The notes under the pieces are model-generated. The model searched no databases and was not told the origin of the DNA. It saw only the letters and a program-made list of their open reading frames with translations. From the IMG/VR virus record IMGVR_UViG_3300032236_000125, positions 1 through 24,081 of that record: DNA of 24,081 nucleotides. The stretch is one strand, 5' to 3'. The translations under genes were made by a program, and so were the position numbers. Source of the DNA: a virus. Shown piece after piece: positions 21,371 through 24,081 of this stretch. Position 1 is the stretch's first letter, and each line of letters starts with the position of its first letter.

Positions 21371-21628
21371 ATGGCAATGGGCAAAACAACAAACCCAAAT
21401 TCAACTGCTGGTGTTCCAGCAAAAGGCGTAGTAGTGCCTAAATCTGCTGGTAAAGCAGATATGTCAGGTGAACGCATGGAAAAATCGCATCGTGGCGGTG
21501 TAGCTATGGGCAAAGAAGATGCTATTGGCTCTGACAAAGAGTTCAATACAGGCCGTACTGCTGGCATCTGCTATGACCACAAGCGAGCTTCTTACTACGC
21601 TGAAGATCAGTACGAACGCAAAGAGTAA
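21371..21628 (+). CDS. Small conserved hypothetical protein, 85 aa
   Basis: ATG 21371 has AGGA upstream; an in-frame extension to 21143 would cover the VRR-NUC gene and is rejected. The protein starts MAMGKTTNPNSTAGVPAKGV, is Gly/Lys-rich, and has ERMEKSHRGGVAMGKEDAIG and EFNTGRTAGICYDHKRASYY. It is basic with little predicted secondary structure. The S-H-x-G-G-V-A-M-G motif recurs in proteins near phage terminases, without known function. It is the first gene after the strong promoter. Confidence 0.62.
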   Translation: MAMGKTTNPNSTAGVPAKGVVVPKSAGKADMSGERMEKSHRGGVAMGKEDAIGSDKEFNTGRTAGICYDHKRASYYAEDQYERKE

Positions 21629-21634
21629 AAAAGC

Positions 21635-21669
21635 GAAAGCCCTAATGGTGAAGGAACACTAGGGCTTTC
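21635..21669. terminator. 10-bp stem-loop between packaging-region genes
   Basis: GAAAGCCCTA (21635-21644) pairs perfectly with TAGGGCTTTC (21660-21669) around a 15-base loop. On the plus strand there is no U-run after it. On the minus strand it is followed by GCTTTTTT, so its terminator polarity is leftward. It could block antisense transcription, act in both directions, or be an mRNA processing/stability element. Confidence 0.5.
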
Positions 21670-21697
21670 TGACCAAACCAAATAATCGGAGTATTTG

Positions 21698-21937
21698 ATG
21701 GCTGATATAAACGATAAAGAATGTTGTAATTCTTGTCGATTTTTTTCTTTAGGCGATAGAAGCATGGGGCTTTGTCACAGATACCCTAGTTCTATAAATA
21801 CCTCATCCAATGGATGGTGTGGGGAATTTGTGCTTTCTGAAGAAAGCTTGTCTTTAGATGCTTTAGTAAAAGCCATGACTGAGCCAGTATTGATCTCCGA
21901 GCCTAAAAAACAAAGAGGAAGGCCTAAAAAATCATGA
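21698..21937 (+). CDS. Cys-rich small protein with AT-hook-like tail, 79 aa
   Basis: ATG 21698 has CGGAG seven bases upstream. Residues 9-13 (CCNSC), C26-H27 and C41 suggest a zinc-ribbon or metal-bound knuckle (ECCNSCRFF, GLCHRYP, GWCGEF). The C-terminus KKQRGRPKKS contains the G-R-P core of an AT-hook, a minor-groove DNA-binding motif. The two together suggest a DNA-binding protein, perhaps a late regulator, but no family is recognised. The stop overlaps the GroES-like gene start (ATGA). Confidence 0.66.
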   Translation: MADINDKECCNSCRFFSLGDRSMGLCHRYPSSINTSSNGWCGEFVLSEESLSLDALVKAMTEPVLISEPKKQRGRPKKS

Positions 21938-22245
21938 AATTAAAGCCAATGGCAGACAAAATTGTTGTAAAGCCTGATGTAAGGGTTTTATCTACAGTAT
22001 TGATTATTGATAACAAAGAAGTAGAAAATATGGGAACTGTCATAGCCGTAGGGCCTGGCAAAAAGCTTCCCAATGGTCGCAGAGAAGATATGCCTATCGA
22101 AGTAGGCGCAAGAATCCGCTTTGGCACTATGAACGATGATCCAGGCGAAGAATATCTTAAATACTTTAAATACGAAGAAAATGGCGTTAAATATCTTGTC
22201 ATGAGTTGGCAAGATGTTTGTTTTGTGGAGGCTGAAAATGCTTAA
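21934..22245 (+). CDS. GroES-like co-chaperonin (Cpn10), 103 aa
   Basis: It follows the Cpn10 outline: MKLKPMADKIVVKPD at the start, then GTVIAVGPGKKLPNGR, PIEVGARIRFG, a YFKYEENGVKYLVMSWQDVC end strand and a final VEAE. In the family, seven subunits form a lid on GroEL. The mobile loop region (about 15-32, VRVLSTVLIIDNKEVENM) lacks the usual S-A-G-G-I-V-L string but keeps a hydrophobic V-L-I. A phage GroES analogue (such as T4 gp31) lets the host GroEL fold large capsid proteins. There is no GroEL gene in the window, so host GroEL is assumed. Confidence 0.85.
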   Translation: MKLKPMADKIVVKPDVRVLSTVLIIDNKEVENMGTVIAVGPGKKLPNGRREDMPIEVGARIRFGTMNDDPGEEYLKYFKYEENGVKYLVMSWQDVCFVEAENA

Positions 22246-22603
22246 AAAATTGGCAGAATGGTTTAAGCAAAAATATGTTTACCCTCCTGAAGTTAAAGAA
22301 ATGCAAAAAAGAGCTTTAGCATCTAATAAATCTATGACTACTGATGAAATACTAAAATCTTGGTCAGAATTTGCAAAAGAACCAGCAGTTAAAGGCAAAC
22401 CAGCCTTAAAAAAGGCAACAACTAGGAGCAAAGAAATGGCAACTAAACCTGGACTCTATGAAAATATTCATAAAAAGCAGGAACGGATCAAGAAAGAAAA
22501 GGCAGAAGGTAAGCCTGTAGAGAAGATGCGTAAGCCTGGCACAAAAGGTGCACCTACAGCTAAAGCTTTTGAACAATCAGCTAAAACTGCGAAAAAGAAA
22601 TAA
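22238..22603 (+). CDS. Basic Lys-rich protein, 121 aa, with strong internal in-frame start
   Basis: ATG 22238 (GGAG eight bases upstream) is preferred to the in-frame ATG 22214. It has an amphipathic N-terminus (MLKKLAEWFKQKYVYPPEVK), then Lys-rich low-complexity sequence. From residue 67 the protein reads MATKPGLYENIHKKQERIKK and KMRKPGTKGAPTAKAFEQSA, which on its own resembles a widespread small phage protein. ATG 22436 there has AGGAG eight bases upstream, so a 55-residue product may also be made. DNA-binding or head-internal roles are possible. Confidence 0.65.
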   Translation: MLKKLAEWFKQKYVYPPEVKEMQKRALASNKSMTTDEILKSWSEFAKEPAVKGKPALKKATTRSKEMATKPGLYENIHKKQERIKKEKAEGKPVEKMRKPGTKGAPTAKAFEQSAKTAKKK

Positions 22604-22605
22604 TC

Positions 22606-22884
22606 ATGGCTACTAAAAAACATGACAAGCCGATAGCTCATAAGACTACTGGTAAGGGAAAGACCTACAATCCTACTGATAAAGGCGCAGGAATGACTGC
22701 CAAAGGTCGTGCCGAATATAACGCTAAAAATGGTAGTAACTTAAAAGCCCCAGCCCCAAATCCTAAAACAGAGAAAGATAAAGGTCGTAAAGCATCTTTT
22801 TGTGCAAGGATGGAAGGCGTTGTTAAAAAAGCCAAAGGCCCAGCAGAAAGAGCCAAGGCATCACTAAAGAACTGGAATTGTTAA
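22606..22884 (+). CDS. DUF6321-like basic protein, 92 aa
   Basis: Starts three bases after the previous stop. The C-terminal half (TAKGRAEYNAKNGSNLKAPA, GRKASFCARMEGVVKKAKGP, then a terminal NWNC) matches the pattern I recall as DUF6321: G-R-A-x-Y-N, N-L-K-A-P, S-F-C-A-R-M, terminal Lys/Trp-rich tail. The whole chain is strongly positive. Two cysteines (C-A-R-M and the final C) are conserved in that group. The molecular role is unknown; neighbours are other Lys-rich small proteins. Confidence 0.75.
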   Translation: MATKKHDKPIAHKTTGKGKTYNPTDKGAGMTAKGRAEYNAKNGSNLKAPAPNPKTEKDKGRKASFCARMEGVVKKAKGPAERAKASLKNWNC

Positions 22885-22885
22885 T

Positions 22886-23032
22886 ATGCTTAAAAAATCA
22901 GCAAGCCCCAAAGCGTTTAAAGAAAACATTAAAACTGAAGTTAAGGCTGGAAAACCAGTAAAGCAAGCTGTCGCTATTGCTTATTCAGAAGCAAGAGCCG
23001 CCAAAAAAACCACTAAGAAAGGCAAAAAATGA
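22886..23032 (+). CDS. Very short basic protein, 48 aa
   Basis: Read directly: ATG 22886, TGA 23030-23032. The product begins MLKKSASPKAFKENIKTEVK, then AGKPVKQAVAIAYSEARAAK and a Lys/Thr tail. Short proteins with S-P-K-A-F-x-x-N-I-x-x-E-x-x-A-G-K-P-x-K-Q-A-x-A-I-A-Y are frequent in phage genomes and lack known function. The stop overlaps the next start (ATGA), supporting real translation. Too short for most gene finders. Confidence 0.7.
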   Translation: MLKKSASPKAFKENIKTEVKAGKPVKQAVAIAYSEARAAKKTTKKGKK

Positions 23033-23202
23033 TTAATTTGAATTTAACCCTTGAAGAAATTAATACTATCTTAAAACACTTAGGCAATGGCGTTTATACA
23101 GAAGTAGGCCATATTATTTCTAAATTACATGGTCAAGCATTGCCACAAATACCTAAACCTGAAGAAGAAGTTTCTGCTGAAACAACTGTGAGCCAAGAAT
23201 GA
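23029..23202 (+). CDS. Short hypothetical protein, 57 aa
   Basis: ATG 23029 overlaps the stop of the previous gene (ATGA), and its own stop overlaps the next start (ATGA). The sequence begins MINLNLTLEEINTILKHLGN, has TEVGHIISKLHGQALPQI and ends in an acidic tail (KPEEEVSAETTVSQE). The L-T-x-E-E-I-N-x-I-L-x-x-L pattern matches a small helical protein common before phage terminases. Function is unknown. Confidence 0.7.
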   Translation: MINLNLTLEEINTILKHLGNGVYTEVGHIISKLHGQALPQIPKPEEEVSAETTVSQE

Positions 23203-23399
23203 CAAGCCCCAATATCTATGTTCCTTATCCAACTCCACAGGATGAACAGCAACTCCAAGCTGATGTAAGCGCAATCGTATATCAGCCAGGAGTGCCACAA
23301 GAGCTTCAAGACCAATATACCAATATGATTAACAGCCCTCAATTTGTTGATGGCGTTAATGAAGCTGAAGCAAATAGCGACTCTATGGCAAATGAATAA
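23199..23399 (+). CDS. Hypothetical acidic protein, 66 aa
   Basis: Coupled by ATGA to the preceding gene. The sequence is MTSPNIYVPYPTPQDEQQLQ, then VYQPGVPQELQDQYTNMINS and an acidic end. It is Pro/Gln-rich with no hydrophobic core evident, so it may be partly disordered. No family is recognised. After it lies a 57-base AT-rich gap with two TAGGCAA direct repeats before the terminase genes. Confidence 0.62.
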   Translation: MTSPNIYVPYPTPQDEQQLQADVSAIVYQPGVPQELQDQYTNMINSPQFVDGVNEAEANSDSMANE

Positions 23400-23456
23400 A
23401 GATTGTGCTTAAATAATAGGCAACTTGCTCAAAAAATAGGCAAATAATTCAAAGAC

Positions 23457-23750
23457 ATGACAACTGAATCAGACATTTCTCGTGCTCAGAAGATGATGGG
23501 CAATGACAATGCAAGAAAAGGAAAGCTTTTCTATGGAGAATTGCGTAAAGTTCTTGTGCAAAATGATGCCCTTAAATTAAGGTCTATTGCTGAAAAGCTG
23601 GTTGAAGCGGCAGAAGAAGGCGAACCTTGGGCTGTCAAAGAAATCATGGACAGAATGGATGGAAAGCCAATTCAGGCTACTTCCATTGAAAACCCTGATG
23701 GTTCAGCTATTACTGGAATCCAAGTAACCTTTGTAAAACCAAGTGAGTGA
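23457..23750 (+). CDS. Probable terminase small subunit, 97 aa
   Basis: The sequence MTTESDISRAQKMMGNDNAR, KGKLFYGELRKVLVQNDALK, LRSIAEKLVEAAEEGEPWAV, KEIMDRMDGKPIQA resembles small proteins that directly precede large terminase genes and are taken as small terminase subunits or DUF5681-like DNA-binding partners. It is helical, with an N-terminal basic segment that could bind the packaging site. Its 3' end overlaps the start of the large subunit, as expected for a terminase pair. A clear HTH is not visible, hence moderate confidence. Confidence 0.68.
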   Translation: MTTESDISRAQKMMGNDNARKGKLFYGELRKVLVQNDALKLRSIAEKLVEAAEEGEPWAVKEIMDRMDGKPIQATSIENPDGSAITGIQVTFVKPSE

Positions 23751-24081
23751 AGCACTTAACCAAATCATTTCCCAGGTTGAATTTCCTGAGAAACTCTCAA
23801 TACTGTTCGAGAAATCTCGCTATAAGGTTCTTTATGGTGGGCGTGGTGGCGCTAAGTCTTGGGGCATTGCTAGGGCTCTCCTTATTATTGGGGCTCGCAA
23901 AGCTACTCGTATCTTGTGTGCCAGGGAATTTCAAACATCTATCAAGGATTCTGTTCACAAGCTCTTAGGCGATCAAATCGTAGCAATGGGTCTGACAGAG
24001 TTTTATGAGATAACTCAAAACGCCATTAGAGGCAAAAACGGCACAGAATTTAGCTTTGTTGGCTTAAAAAACAATGTTGCA
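23743..24081 (+). CDS. Terminase large subunit, N-terminal part (cut by window end)
   Basis: The frame opens at GTG 23743; a stop lies only three codons upstream (23734-23736), so GTG is the only plausible start, overlapping the small-subunit gene by eight bases. It reads V/M-SEALNQIISQVEFPEKLS and then the ATPase Walker A region (YKVLYGGRGGAKSWGIARAL), typical of PBSX/P22-like large terminases. The adenine-binding and strand segments (LCAREFQTSIKDSVHKLLGD, IRGKNGTEFSFVGLKNN) also fit. It powers DNA translocation into the prohead and cuts concatemers. The nuclease domain lies beyond the window. Confidence 0.9.
   Translation, partial: MSEALNQIISQVEFPEKLSILFEKSRYKVLYGGRGGAKSWGIARALLIIGARKATRILCAREFQTSIKDSVHKLLGDQIVAMGLTEFYEITQNAIRGKNGTEFSFVGLKNNVA

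Noticed and set aside
23400-23456. Two TAGGCAA direct repeats before the small terminase gene, considered as a packaging site or promoter
   Set aside because: Only two short copies and no matching -10/-35 pair; too weak to call.
23747-23968. 73-codon frame beginning at a second GTG in the terminase region
   Set aside because: The frame from GTG 23743 contains the Walker A motif and stays open to the window end.

Overview
The window is a stretch of a tailed-phage genome, AT-rich and very densely packed. Most neighbouring genes touch or overlap through ATGA or TAATG junctions. The neck and tail genes are of the P22 type: a gp4-like ring protein, a gp10-like hub, ejection proteins and a tailspike-type head-binding domain. 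This points to a short-tailed (podovirus-like) virion. A nested Rz/Rz1 spanin pair and a GH19 endolysin imply a Gram-negative, probably proteobacterial, host. I see no integrase, attachment site, tRNA gene, CRISPR array or insertion sequence. Portal, scaffold and major capsid genes are absent; they probably lie beyond the right edge, after the large terminase gene that the window cuts. I cannot name the phage or host from sequence alone.

Layout. (1) 1-10986, plus strand, virion genes: a cut glycine-rich adhesin, a small fibre-associated protein, a second glycine-rich adhesin, a 102-residue protein, gp4-like and gp10-like neck proteins, a GNAT-fold protein, three ejection proteins (the last with a lytic transglycosylase domain) and a short receptor-binding protein. 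(2) 10998-13713, plus strand, lysis: several small membrane proteins, a DUF7338-like protein, nested spanins, a holin candidate and the GH19 endolysin. (3) 13803-17487, minus strand, convergent with the lysis genes: a recombination module (DUF1071-type annealing protein, YqaJ exonuclease, a small protein with an SSB-like tip), a lipoprotein and many small unknown genes. (4) 17488-17653: a divergent control region. (5) 17654-21309, plus strand, early genes: a Cro/YdaS-like regulator, a DUF1376 replication protein, a cytosine-C5 methyltransferase and three small nuclease-like proteins in a row. (6) 21310-24081, plus strand: a strong promoter, small basic proteins, a GroES-like co-chaperonin, then small and large terminase subunits.

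The genes form a coherent lytic programme. The divergent region would choose between recombination and replication transcripts. The promoter at 21296-21323 would drive packaging genes and possibly structural genes beyond the window.

The most unusual feature is a roughly 65-residue beta-rich module. It is inserted as a tandem pair into each of two consecutive neck proteins that otherwise look like ordinary P22 gp4 and gp10. Other points of interest are the duplicated glycine-rich adhesins, a GroES-like protein with an altered mobile loop, a recurring AAGTGATGA motif at minus-strand gene starts, and five genes shorter than about 60 codons.
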